20,619 nucleotides of DNA from Sandaracinaceae bacterium (lineage in GTDB: Bacteria; Myxococcota_A; Polyangia; Polyangiales; Houyiibacteriaceae). Positions 7,182-15,698 of the stretch are shown here, in pieces. The stretch spans positions 1 to 20,619 of the forward strand of contig JAAZAH010000116.1 of assembly GCA_012514415.1 (NCBI GenBank), in the 5' to 3' direction. The notes beneath the pieces were generated by a model. The model had not been told where the DNA came from and did no database searches. It saw only the letters and a program-made list of their open reading frames with translations. Position 1 is the first letter of the stretch; each line of letters starts with the position of its first letter. The translations under genes and the position numbers were made by a program.

Positions 7182-10100
7182 ACGAGGTTAGAGATCGGAT
7201 CGACGGATTTGTCGGCTTGCATGAGATCGCGGATCGTCAGGAATTCGCGGCAAGCTTCCGGGACGCGGTTGCGACCCTTGCAGCGCTCGTTTCCGATTCG
7301 CGTCGGCCGCTGCCGCTTGAAGGCCTCGACGCGGACGCGCTCGAGCGTGGGCTCATCAAGGCCGACGAATACGGCCTCTTTGACGATCTTGGCTTCCTTT
7401 CGGAGGAGGCCGCGGGAGCGGCGCTGTTCGAACTCGCAAACGCTCTGCCGCCAGGTGACCTGAAACGTAAGCTCGGCCGCGAGATCCTCACGCGCCTTCA
7501 TGAAGGGAGCGCTCCGGTCTTCGTCGGTCTTGCATCTCTCCTAGCGAGCGGCGCGAAACGCGCGCTCTCGGGGCCAGCCATCAAAGCGCGCGTCGCACTC
7601 TCGCTTGAGCTCCCGCACGCGCGCCTTCCAAAGATCAACTCGCTCGCATTTGCGATCGCGACACGAAGCGACCTCCGCCGTGAATGGATCATCGAGCCAT
7701 CGATCGGCGCGCTTGCATCGCGGCGAAGGGCAGCGCGACTCATCGAATGTGTCGCGGCCGAGGTCGCGGCGCGATTCGTCGAAAAAGATGTGGATGCGCT
7801 GAAGGTGCTCGAGCTTCCCGATTTCGAGCAGGCTTTCGAGCGCCTCCTCGCCGATCGTGAGTCGCTCGTCTATCGTCACGTCGCCATTGCGCGGGGGCAC
7901 CTCTCGAGTGCACGCCCGGTGCTTGCCGAACGCATCCGCGAAGAGCTCGATATCACTCGCGGGATTACGGAATGGCGTCGCGCCGCGGTATCGCTTGCGG
8001 CGAGCCTCTCGGTTCGGACGGCGGAGGCACTTGAGGAAGCGCAGCGACTTCTCCAATCGGAGCTCCTTACGCACGATCCAGGCATTGCCGAGGCGTATAT
8101 CCTTGGTCTGTCGAGGGCGGTCGACACCGTCCCCCGGGCGGTCGAAGAGATCCTCCCGCTCGCTGTGTCTCGCGGCACCATCTTTACGGGAGAAATCCTC
8201 GCGACCGTTGCGCAAGAGGCCGCCGATCCTTCGCCACTCGTTCCAGCGATCCAATCCTTTATGAAGCGGATCGAAGCGAGCCTCGAGCAGACAGATTTCG
8301 ACGACGATGGAGAGCTCGCTCGGCATCGCTCGATGCTTCAAGAGCTCGAGCCTTCGACGAGTCCTCGAAAGAGCCTCCCGCAGATGGTTCATGAAGCCGT
8401 CCACCTTTACCTCGAGCGAAGTGTGAGCGAGGTGGAAGAGGCCGCCGATCGCCTCCTCAACGCAGCCGAAGCACGCGTCGCGCTCATCGAGCGCGCTGAC
8501 ATCACGACACAGAGCGGAAGACTAAAGCTTGCCGCAGCGCTCCGCGAGTTTGACCGGGCGCTCCTGGCAAAAGACTCCCTCCGCCAGCTACTTGCTCTCC
8601 GAAGCCGGGAAAAGGAATCGGAAGGCGAGCGATCGCATGATCAGCTGATCCGCCGTCTTGGCGCTCATCTGATTCGCTTCGAGGAGCAGGTGGATCCGCT
8701 GGATACCGAGCTGCCGCATCCGAGCCTCCGGGTGCAGAAACTTCGGACGCTCCTTCACATCGTCGATGGCGAGCGACCCGTCTCTGAGGGTGGAAAACTT
8801 CGGCTCGACGTCGCGCGGACGATTCTTTCGCGCCTCTCGCTCAATCGCATCGACATCCTTCATCGCGCGCTTGCGGCAACTGCCTCGCGTGCGCTCGATG
8901 GGCTTGTCCGCGACGAGGTGATCGAGATCAGCGATGCACTCGTCCTGGTTGGGGCGTTCATCCGCTCGGCCGACGATATCGATACGATGGCGGAGGCTTC
9001 GATGGACCCGGCGCTCATCGAGGCCCTTCGTGCCTACTCTCGGCTCGTTCGTACGTTGAGCGAGCTCCCCGAAGGGGGCAGCGGCGCGAGAATGGCCATC
9101 GATCGCCTCCGCGAACTGGCGAGCGCACTCCCACTCGATAGCTCCGCGAGGGTCGAGGCGCTACGTCTGTCGCTCCTCGAGCTGATCTTTGCGCTCGAAA
9201 ACATCGGACGCGCCCCTTCGCTCGTCGAGCTCTTCGACGTCGAGGCGGGCAGCCAAGGCCTTCGCGAGCTAGGTTCAGCGCTCCAAGCGTTCTGGCGCCT
9301 CGTCCACGGAGCGCGCAATCGCCTCGGGTACTCGGCCAAGGTGAGCACGCGGATCCTCGATGCACTGCGAGAATTCGAGCGAGCTCTCGAGGAAGCGGCG
9401 AAGGGTGAACCGAGAGAGATTGAGCTGCCAAAGCGAAGGGCAGAGCGCGCCCTTCAACGCGCGCTGCCGGGAGCCGTTTCGGACGCCGTGATCGTGATTC
9501 TCGATCGGGTCGCGTCGCTCCCGATCGATGGGCCGGCGCGTCAATCCGCAAGCTTTCGACCCGCGCCGCCCGACGATGCCGTCAAGCTCCCGGCATGGAT
9601 CCCGCCGAGCCGCATTCTCGGCGGCTTCTACATCATCCGATCGATCGGTACGGGAGCCGGAGGAACGGTTTTCATCGCGCGGCGCGCCGACGATCGCGAC
9701 GAAAAGAATTTCACTCGATATGCGCTCAAGGTCCCCGACTATCGGGGATCGGCTGCACGGACGCTGAGCGAAGCCGAGTTCATGCAGCTCTTCCGAGACG
9801 AGGCGGAGGCGCTCCTTGCGCTCCCGTCGCATCCGAATCTGGCGCGCTTTGTGACCTTCGATGTCGCTGCCAAGCCGAAACCGATCTTGGTGATGGAATA
9901 CATCGAAGGCCCCCACCTTGAGCGCCTGCTCGAGAGCGGTCGGCTCGACTTCGACTCGGCGATGTCCATCCTCGACGGTGTCGCGGCGGGCCTCGAAGCG
10001 ATGCATAGGGCCGGGATCGGTCACCTCGATCTCAAACCTTCGAATATCATCGTGCGCACCGGTGACGGGAGCCCTGTTCTCGTCGACTTCGGGCTCGCAG

Positions 10101-10504
10101 GTCGGTCGGTACGTCCGGGCTGCGGAACGATCGAATATGGCGCGCCTGAGATCTGGACCACGGCGACGGATCATTCGGCGATCGCGGCCGATCTCTATTC
10201 GTTCGGCTGCCTTACCTATGAGCTTTTAACCCAAGAGACGCTATTTTCGGCGCCGAACCACATGGGGTATGTCGCGCAGCACATCAGTCACGATGGCTAT
10301 CCGACCCGGCTCGCTGAGCTCGCAGCCGATTCGCGTTTTCGTGGGATCGCCGAGACCATCGCGATGATGCTCCGACAGCGTCCCGCCGATCGACTGACGA
10401 TCGATGAGGTGCGACGGCGTTTCGAGCGGCATCGGGCCGAGCTGAGGGGTGTGGAATATCCGCTGCGTCCGAACCTCCTACGCTCCGAAAAAGACGCCAG
10501 ATGA
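7178..10504 (+). CDS. large protein with C-terminal Ser/Thr protein kinase domain
   Basis: 1108 residues from a GTG start coupled to the gene before. Residues 1 to about 800 are almost wholly alpha-helical, rich in Leu, Arg, Glu and Ala, with no recognisable domain, no clear membrane segment and a HEAT- or coiled-coil-like feel. The kinase domain occupies about 815-1090: Gly loop GTGAGG (824-829), ATP lysine K851 (YALKVP), catalytic loop HLDLKPSN with D951 and K953, metal-binding DFG (970-972), and GAPE in the activation segment. The usual HRD arginine is Leu, so this is a non-RD kinase that may not need activation-loop phosphorylation. The catalytic residues are otherwise intact, so it should be active. 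Its stop overlaps the next ATG (ATGA), so it is coupled to the transporter gene. Likely partners are the PP2C and FHA proteins encoded just downstream on the other strand (inference). Confidence 0.9.
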   Translation: MNEVRDRIDGFVGLHEIADRQEFAASFRDAVATLAALVSDSRRPLPLEGLDADALERGLIKADEYGLFDDLGFLSEEAAGAALFELANALPPGDLKRKLGREILTRLHEGSAPVFVGLASLLASGAKRALSGPAIKARVALSLELPHARLPKINSLAFAIATRSDLRREWIIEPSIGALASRRRAARLIECVAAEVAARFVEKDVDALKVLELPDFEQAFERLLADRESLVYRHVAIARGHLSSARPVLAERIREELDITRGITEWRRAAVSLAASLSVRTAEALEEAQRLLQSELLTHDPGIAEAYILGLSRAVDTVPRAVEEILPLAVSRGTIFTGEILATVAQEAADPSPLVPAIQSFMKRIEASLEQTDFDDDGELARHRSMLQELEPSTSPRKSLPQMVHEAVHLYLERSVSEVEEAADRLLNAAEARVALIERADITTQSGRLKLAAALREFDRALLAKDSLRQLLALRSREKESEGERSHDQLIRRLGAHLIRFEEQVDPLDTELPHPSLRVQKLRTLLHIVDGERPVSEGGKLRLDVARTILSRLSLNRIDILHRALAATASRALDGLVRDEVIEISDALVLVGAFIRSADDIDTMAEASMDPALIEALRAYSRLVRTLSELPEGGSGARMAIDRLRELASALPLDSSARVEALRLSLLELIFALENIGRAPSLVELFDVEAGSQGLRELGSALQAFWRLVHGARNRLGYSAKVSTRILDALREFERALEEAAKGEPREIELPKRRAERALQRALPGAVSDAVIVILDRVASLPIDGPARQSASFRPAPPDDAVKLPAWIPPSRILGGFYIIRSIGTGAGGTVFIARRADDRDEKNFTRYALKVPDYRGSAARTLSEAEFMQLFRDEAEALLALPSHPNLARFVTFDVAAKPKPILVMEYIEGPHLERLLESGRLDFDSAMSILDGVAAGLEAMHRAGIGHLDLKPSNIIVRTGDGSPVLVDFGLAGRSVRPGCGTIEYGAPEIWTTATDHSAIAADLYSFGCLTYELLTQETLFSAPNHMGYVAQHISHDGYPTRLAELAADSRFRGIAETIAMMLRQRPADRLTIDEVRRRFERHRAELRGVEYPLRPNLLRSEKDAR

Positions 10505-11820
10505 GTCGCTATCGAGAGATCCCCGAGGCCACCTCCGGAATGCCTCGGGGCATCCCTTATATCATCGGCAACGAGGCCGCCGAACGCTTCAGCTTTTATG
10601 GGATGCGCTCCATCCTCGTCGCCTTCATGACAACGCACCTTCTCGATTCGAGTGGGGCGCTCGCGACAATGAGCGAGGGTGAGGCGAAAGCGGTCTTTCA
10701 TATCTTCATGGGAACGAGCTATCTTACGCCTGTTCTCGGAGCCGTCCTTGCCGATCGCTTCATCGGAAAGTATCGGACGATCCTCGCGCTCTCCATCGTC
10801 TACTGCCTCGGACACCTTGCGCTCGCGCTTGACGAGACACGCATGGGTCTCTTCATCGGGCTCGGGCTGATCGCGCTTGGTGCCGGCGGGATCAAGCCAT
10901 GCGTTTCAGCGCATGTTGGCGATCAATTCGGCCCGATGAATCAGCATCAGCTGAGTCGCGTCTACGGCTGGTTCTATATGTCGATCAACCTGGGCGCGTT
11001 GATCAGCATGCTGCTGACGCCGGTTCTCCTTGAGCGCTACGGTCCACAGGTCGCCTTCGGCGTCCCGGGGCTATTGATGCTGCTCGCGACGCTTGTTTTT
11101 TATTCCGGCCGGCATCGCTTTGTGCATCGACCGCCAGCGGGCCCCGCGTTTTGTCGCGAGATCTTTTCGGACGAGGGAAGGCGCGTCCTCCTTCGCGTCG
11201 CGCTCGTTTCGTGGCTTTTCATCGCGATGTTCTGGGCGCTCTTTGATCAGATCAGCTCGGCTTGGGTCATCCAAGGCGAGCGGATGGAGGGAGATTTCTT
11301 CGGGCTTTTTTCACTGAGCTCATCGCAGATGCAGTTTCTCAATCCGCTCCTTATCCTGCTTCTCATCCCGTTTTTTTCGCGAGTCATTTTCCCCCGCTTC
11401 GGCGGTGGCGCCGGACCGAGCCTCATCGCGAGGTTGCGCATCGGTTTCTTCATCGCCCCCATCGCCTTCGCGGTGTCAGCGTATTACGAGACGCTCCTAG
11501 GTCGGGACATCGCGCTTTCACTCTTTTGGCTCGTCATCCCCTACGTTCTCATCACCTCGGCCGAAGTTTTGGTCTCACCCACCGCGCTCGAACTCTTCTA
11601 TCGCGACGCCCCCGAGTCGATGAAATCGGCCGTGATGTCGGTCTATTTTATCGGGGTGTCGCTAGGGAACTATTTCGCCGGAGGAGTGAACCTTCTTCTC
11701 ACAGACGACGCCGGCGAGCCGCTCCTTCAGGGCGCGAACTATTATCTTTTCTTCGCAGGGCTGATGGTCCTCGTCGCGCTCGCATTCCTTCCATATTCGC
11801 GAAGGCTCGAGCGCGCCTGA
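10501..11820 (+). CDS. POT/PTR2-family proton-coupled oligopeptide transporter
   Basis: 439 residues, highly hydrophobic with many membrane helices of the major facilitator fold. The family signature is at the first helix: E25-x-x-E28-R29-F30-S-F-Y33-G34, which couples peptide uptake to protons. A second family motif appears near the fifth helix (YGWFYMSINLGALIS), and the loop DRFIGKYRTI follows helix 2-3. POT proteins import di- and tripeptides across the inner membrane. At 439 residues it is somewhat shorter than many bacterial members (about 480-500), perhaps lacking the extra helix pair between the two six-helix halves. It is the last gene of the coupled run with the MutS-like ATPase and the kinase, an unusual set. 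Its stop is 10 bases from the stop of the convergent FHA gene, with no room for a separate terminator. Confidence 0.9.
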   Translation: MSRYREIPEATSGMPRGIPYIIGNEAAERFSFYGMRSILVAFMTTHLLDSSGALATMSEGEAKAVFHIFMGTSYLTPVLGAVLADRFIGKYRTILALSIVYCLGHLALALDETRMGLFIGLGLIALGAGGIKPCVSAHVGDQFGPMNQHQLSRVYGWFYMSINLGALISMLLTPVLLERYGPQVAFGVPGLLMLLATLVFYSGRHRFVHRPPAGPAFCREIFSDEGRRVLLRVALVSWLFIAMFWALFDQISSAWVIQGERMEGDFFGLFSLSSSQMQFLNPLLILLLIPFFSRVIFPRFGGGAGPSLIARLRIGFFIAPIAFAVSAYYETLLGRDIALSLFWLVIPYVLITSAEVLVSPTALELFYRDAPESMKSAVMSVYFIGVSLGNYFAGGVNLLLTDDAGEPLLQGANYYLFFAGLMVLVALAFLPYSRRLERA

Positions 11821-11830
11821 GCGACGTCTC

Positions 11831-12595
11831 TCAGCGCGAAAAGTAAAGCCAGCTGAGGATGATCGAGACGCCGAGGAGGACCGAGAGGACGAGCGTCTTG
11901 ATCCGTAGCCTTCGATTCTCTCGCTCGAGCTGAGCGATCATCTCTCGCTCTTTGATCGCCTCGACAAGAAGGGTTTCTGCGGTTTCGCTGCGCGCGAGTG
12001 ACGCTTCGGTTGCGCGTTGGGAGGCGGAAGCGCTGCGGGCCTTTTCGATGAGGGCGTCGCGGATCGGCCCGTCCATGAGGAGCGTGTCTTCACCCTCGTC
12101 TGCCTCTACTGTCTCCTCCCTTCGACTCGACTCGATCGCGTCTTCGCCGCGTCCAGCCGTATGAGCCCCCTCGGCCGCAAAGGCGATCGTCTCGGCAAAC
12201 TCGTCCACCTTGGGATCCCCTACAGCGCCGACATTCCCACCTTGGTCTCGAGGCGGGTCGAGCTCGGCCGATGGATCGATGAGCCCCTCGATTTCGACGG
12301 TGATGCGGAAGCGCGGACCGCCATACCCGAGCTCGATCTCATCGCCGCTCCGAATGCGCGCGGGCTCGCTCAGTCGGCGTCCATTGAGGTAGCTTCCATT
12401 CCGGCTTCCGAGATCGCGAATGAAGAGCCCTCCCTCGTGAAGAAAGATCTCGGCGTGACGCGCAGAAGCGTCGAGATCGCGATGCGGATCGAGACGCAAA
12501 TCCGCGTCGGGAGCCCGTCCAAGGAGGATCGGCAGTTTTTTTACGGTGTATCGTGCACCGCGTTCCTCGCTATCGGTCCTGATGAAGCGAATCAT
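11831..12595 (-). CDS. FHA-domain protein with C-terminal membrane anchor
   Basis: 254 residues. I place the start at ATG 12595 (MIRFIRTDSEERG) because a Shine-Dalgarno-like GAAGGGAG lies upstream and the FHA fold begins right after it. Longer readings add an Arg-rich tail that is a shadow of the PP2C gene. The FHA domain spans about 10-105, with GRAPDADLRL, SARHAEI and DLGSRNGSYLNG carrying the phosphothreonine-binding Arg, Ser and Asn. A Glu-rich linker follows, then a helix with coiled-coil character (EREMIAQLERENRRLRI) and one hydrophobic segment near the very end (about 233-250). This gives a tail-anchored inner-membrane protein that shows its FHA domain to the cytoplasm. The gene overlaps the end of the PP2C gene by 26 bases, so it is probably translated by coupling. 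It likely reads phosphothreonine marks set by a kinase such as the one encoded next door. Confidence 0.85.
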   Translation of the reverse strand: MIRFIRTDSEERGARYTVKKLPILLGRAPDADLRLDPHRDLDASARHAEIFLHEGGLFIRDLGSRNGSYLNGRRLSEPARIRSGDEIELGYGGPRFRITVEIEGLIDPSAELDPPRDQGGNVGAVGDPKVDEFAETIAFAAEGAHTAGRGEDAIESSRREETVEADEGEDTLLMDGPIRDALIEKARSASASQRATEASLARSETAETLLVEAIKEREMIAQLERENRRLRIKTLVLSVLLGVSIILSWLYFSR

Positions 12596-14624
12596 CGCTC
12601 GCGCGAGCTCCCTTCGCTGCGCCGACGTTTTCGGACTCGGCCGAGTCGCTCGAGCTGTCCACGCCCGCACTCGCCTTCGGGAGACCGCTCTCACTTCCGG
12701 TGGCGGGCTTAGGGGCGTCTAGTCCGCCCTCGGGTGTCGCGGGAGGCTTGGGAGAGTCTTGAGCGAGGTCCTTGGACGGAGCGGGCGCCGTTTCAGGAGC
12801 CGAGGCCTCGGGCTCTTGTTTCACACCGGGGGAAGCGGAGGTTTCGGGCTCTGATCTGGGGGCGGACTTGGGCTCAGACGTTTTCTCGTCTTGTTTTTCG
12901 GATCGCGTTTCGCCCTTCGCCGCGCCGCTGCGATCGGTCGCGTCCTCGGGGTGCGTATCGCTCGATGTGGGGGCAGGGCCGGGCGCTGCCTTGACTTGAT
13001 CCGTCGCACCATCGCCTCGAGGCTCGGCGCGCTCACGTCCCTCGCGGCTTGGGGAGCCCGAATCACTTCGGCCTTGGGCGTCTCGGGGAGCGATCGCGGG
13101 CGCTGCCGTTCCTCGCTGAGGCGCCTGCTCCTCGTCGACGCTCTCTTCGTCGATGAGATCGTCGTATGCGCCGTCGTCGAACGCGGAAGGCCGAAGCCCA
13201 ATCGTCGTATCGCGTCCCGGCCGGATAAGCACATCGGAGCGGGAGAGTACTTCGTCGCCTTGACGCGCCTCCACTCGGTACGCGCCCGGGCGAAGCTCGA
13301 GGAAGAGCGTCTGACCGGACTCAAGGTTGCCAACCTTCGCCCCATCGATATAAAGCTCACTCGCAGGAAGCTCGCTTGTGATGGCGACCTCGACGGGCGC
13401 TCGGATCGCATCCGTGGTGGGATGCTTTTGCGCGCCGTCCGCGCTCTTATCGTCGCTCGAAAAGATGCCCGAGACGGTGGCGAGAAGAAGAACCACGCCA
13501 AGCGCCAAGAAAAAGACGACGAAGGGATGCTTCCAAAGCGGGGCGCTCGAGGGAACGTTCTCGCCCTGCGTCGCCCTTCCGCGTTTGACGTCGGCGCCGG
13601 GTTTTTGTGCGACCGTCTTAACCGAAGGCTCACGCGCAGGCGTGACGATGGCGCGCTCGGCGTCCTTGCCGGCGAGCGGGTATTGCTGATAGCTCGGGAG
13701 CGCATCGTCGCTCGGCGGCTGAAGACCAGGGCCGTTGAAGTCAATGATGAGGCAGGTGATGTTGTCGTGCCCCCCACCTTCGTTCGCCTGAGCGATGAGC
13801 GAGCGCGCTGCCTCTTCGGGATCAGCAATTGTCCGGAGGGTTTCGGCGATCGCGCTTGAATGAACGAGGCCACTTAGACCGTCCGAGCAGAGCATCAGCC
13901 GATCCCCGCGCCGCATCTCGAGGAAGGTGAGATCGACGGCGACGCGTTCGGTCGTCCCGAGCGCTTGGAGGATGATATTGGAGTGTTCGAAGCTCTCGGC
14001 TTCTTCTTCCGTAAGCTGTCCCGCCTCGATGAGTTGGTTGACCAGACTCTGATCTTTGGTGATGAGGCGGAGCTCACCTTGGCGGAGCACATAAGCGCGG
14101 CTATCCCCGACCTGCCCGACGAAGAGGATCTCGTCGATCATCCCAGCCACGGTGGAGGTTGTGCCCATGCCTCGCCGCGTACGATCCATTTTCGCGGCGC
14201 CGAAGATGCGGATTCCGGCCTCTTGAATCGCATCGACGAGGCGCTGAGCGAACTCATCGCGATCGCTCGGCGGATCGCCTTCGAGCAGGAGCTCGGCAAG
14301 GATGTCGACGCACATCTGGCTCGCGACCTCGCCGGCTGCGGCACCGCCCATTCCGTCGCAGACGGCGGCAAAGAATCCGCGCGTTCCGAGCTCGGTCTCG
14401 ATCGCCTCGCCGCCCGCATCGAGCCGCTTTCGGGTCTCGAGATCGACAAAGACGAAGTTGTCCTCGTTATGCTCACGGACAAGCCCCACATCGGTCGCGC
14501 CAAAGGCCGTGAGCCGCACGGCTCCACCGACGCTTTCATCCTCCAGCGTCGCGATGCGCCGTGTCGGCTCCGAACGCGGATCGACCCCGCTCGTTCCCGG
14601 CCCTTCAGATCCCGATACGCTCAT
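12570..14624 (-). CDS. membrane PP2C-family Ser/Thr phosphatase with PEGA-like domain
   Basis: 684 residues. The PP2C domain (about 36-296) has all main motifs: R50 with NED (53-55), D90-GMGG, GDSRAYV (173-179), SDGLSGLV with D248, and GHDNIT with D287, which bind the two metal ions that attack phosphoserine and phosphothreonine. A linker leads to one membrane helix (about 366-388). After it comes a beta-rich PEGA-like domain (about 411-478: ELYIDGAKVG, LRPGAYRVEA) in the periplasm, and then a long low-complexity tail rich in Pro, Ser, Glu and Ala (about 480-684). The catalytic domain faces the cytoplasm. The start overlaps the stop of the zinc-ribbon/FHA gene by ATGA. The tail could reach into the cell wall, so the protein may couple envelope state to dephosphorylation (inference). 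It is the likely counterpart of the kinase at 7178-10504. Confidence 0.9.
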   Translation of the reverse strand: MSVSGSEGPGTSGVDPRSEPTRRIATLEDESVGGAVRLTAFGATDVGLVREHNEDNFVFVDLETRKRLDAGGEAIETELGTRGFFAAVCDGMGGAAAGEVASQMCVDILAELLLEGDPPSDRDEFAQRLVDAIQEAGIRIFGAAKMDRTRRGMGTTSTVAGMIDEILFVGQVGDSRAYVLRQGELRLITKDQSLVNQLIEAGQLTEEEAESFEHSNIILQALGTTERVAVDLTFLEMRRGDRLMLCSDGLSGLVHSSAIAETLRTIADPEEAARSLIAQANEGGGHDNITCLIIDFNGPGLQPPSDDALPSYQQYPLAGKDAERAIVTPAREPSVKTVAQKPGADVKRGRATQGENVPSSAPLWKHPFVVFFLALGVVLLLATVSGIFSSDDKSADGAQKHPTTDAIRAPVEVAITSELPASELYIDGAKVGNLESGQTLFLELRPGAYRVEARQGDEVLSRSDVLIRPGRDTTIGLRPSAFDDGAYDDLIDEESVDEEQAPQRGTAAPAIAPRDAQGRSDSGSPSREGRERAEPRGDGATDQVKAAPGPAPTSSDTHPEDATDRSGAAKGETRSEKQDEKTSEPKSAPRSEPETSASPGVKQEPEASAPETAPAPSKDLAQDSPKPPATPEGGLDAPKPATGSESGLPKASAGVDSSSDSAESENVGAAKGARASDDSLHQDR

Positions 14625-15562
14625 GGAGTGCCCGCCCCATCACCAGCTGCGCTGCCCGCTTCAAAGCGGAAAAGATGACGACCGATGCGGAGCTCATCGC
14701 CGTCCGAGAGCGGTTGAGCCCCGCGGACGCGCAGGAATGTGCCATTTGAGGAGCCAAGGTCCTCGATATACGCCTGATGGCTTGCCGCATCAAACGAGAT
14801 GCGCGCATGGCCCCTCGATAGAAAGGCGTCATCCGAGAAAACGAGATCGCCTCTTTCGCGTCCTAGCATCGTCTCTGGACGATACAGATAAAATACGTCG
14901 CGGCCTAGCCCCTCCGTGGTGATTCGAGTCAGTCTTGCGTACGCCGCTTCGGCGGGCGATCCAAAGACGAGGACACCACGGAGCATCATGGGCGCGCGTG
15001 TGGCCTCACTCGGATGGAGCGTATCGTACGCCAGAAGCTGACGGCCCAAGAGGATGCGATCGCCATCTCGAAGGGGTGTCCGCTCTTTGATGCGAATGAA
15101 GACACCATTGACGGAGTCGAGATCCAGGACGTGATAGCGGCCTTCCCTCCGCTCAAAACGCGCGTGGCGGGCGTCGAGGAAGGGATCGTCTTCGAGCGTG
15201 AGTTCGCCCTCGAGGCGGCCAAGATCGGTGCGATCGCCGTCGATCTCCATCCGCGGTCCAAGCTGCCCGTGTGCGTCAATGATGCGAATGCACGGTCCAA
15301 CCGGTTTGGGTGCAGTCGCGGGTGAATGCGCGATCATTGGGGCCGCCGGCGAGGCGGTGATGCGTCCCGCCTCGGGCGAAGGCGCGCTCGCGGATGCCGC
15401 CACCGGGGCTCCTTCCGCAGGATGTCCACATTGAATGCAGAAGCTGTGGTTGGGGGCACGTTCCGCCCCGCAGACCGCACAGGTCTGCGCTAGGGGCGAG
15501 CCGCACTCCGAACAGAACCGGCTCGTCGCCACATTTTCCGTGCCGCAATTACCGCAACGCAT
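14621..15562 (-). CDS. double zinc-ribbon protein with two FHA domains
   Basis: 313 residues. The N-terminus has two zinc ribbons, C3-x2-C6...C17-x2-C20 and C28-x2-C31...C42-x2-C45. An Ala/Pro-rich linker (about 50-88) leads to a first FHA-like domain (about 92-180; ARHARF, LDLDSVNGVFI) and a second, more canonical FHA domain (about 215-302; GRERGDLVF, LSRGHARI, EDLGSSNGTFL). FHA domains bind phosphothreonine, and zinc ribbons often mediate protein contacts. There is no signal peptide or membrane helix, so it is cytoplasmic. It is the first gene of the three-gene operon with PP2C (4-base overlap) and the membrane FHA protein. It probably acts as an adaptor that brings phosphorylated partners together. 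The first FHA domain keeps Asn in SVNG but is looser, so its phosphopeptide binding is uncertain. Confidence 0.88.
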   Translation of the reverse strand: MRCGNCGTENVATSRFCSECGSPLAQTCAVCGAERAPNHSFCIQCGHPAEGAPVAASASAPSPEAGRITASPAAPMIAHSPATAPKPVGPCIRIIDAHGQLGPRMEIDGDRTDLGRLEGELTLEDDPFLDARHARFERREGRYHVLDLDSVNGVFIRIKERTPLRDGDRILLGRQLLAYDTLHPSEATRAPMMLRGVLVFGSPAEAAYARLTRITTEGLGRDVFYLYRPETMLGRERGDLVFSDDAFLSRGHARISFDAASHQAYIEDLGSSNGTFLRVRGAQPLSDGDELRIGRHLFRFEAGSAAGDGAGTP

Positions 15563-15608
15563 AAGGCACTGGAACCCCTTTTCCCATCGTTAGTCAACCT
15601 TGAAATAT

Positions 15609-15637
15609 CCCCTTATGAGGGAGCGTGTGCCCCTTAT
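15609..15637 (-). promoter_or_regulatory. 21-bp-phased direct repeat upstream of the FHA/PP2C operon
   Basis: On the minus strand ATAAGGGG occurs twice, at 15630-15637 and 15609-15616, exactly 21 bases apart (two helical turns), about 50 bases upstream of the ATG at 15562. Same-face spacing suits a dimeric or tandem regulator. A TTGACT lies just downstream but has no convincing -10. Confidence 0.25.
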
Positions 15638-15698
15638 ATCCTAACGCGGCTCGCACTCCGAGATCCAATCCCTGGAATTTTCTAGTTCTCTGGCGATT

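Noticed and set aside
12596..12694. N-terminal extension of the membrane FHA protein
   Set aside because: The extra 33 residues are Arg-rich and lie within the PP2C gene; ATG 12595 has a Shine-Dalgarno and directly precedes the FHA fold.
12891..13859. 322-codon plus-strand frame
   Set aside because: It is antisense to the PP2C gene and has an Arg-rich, domain-free translation.
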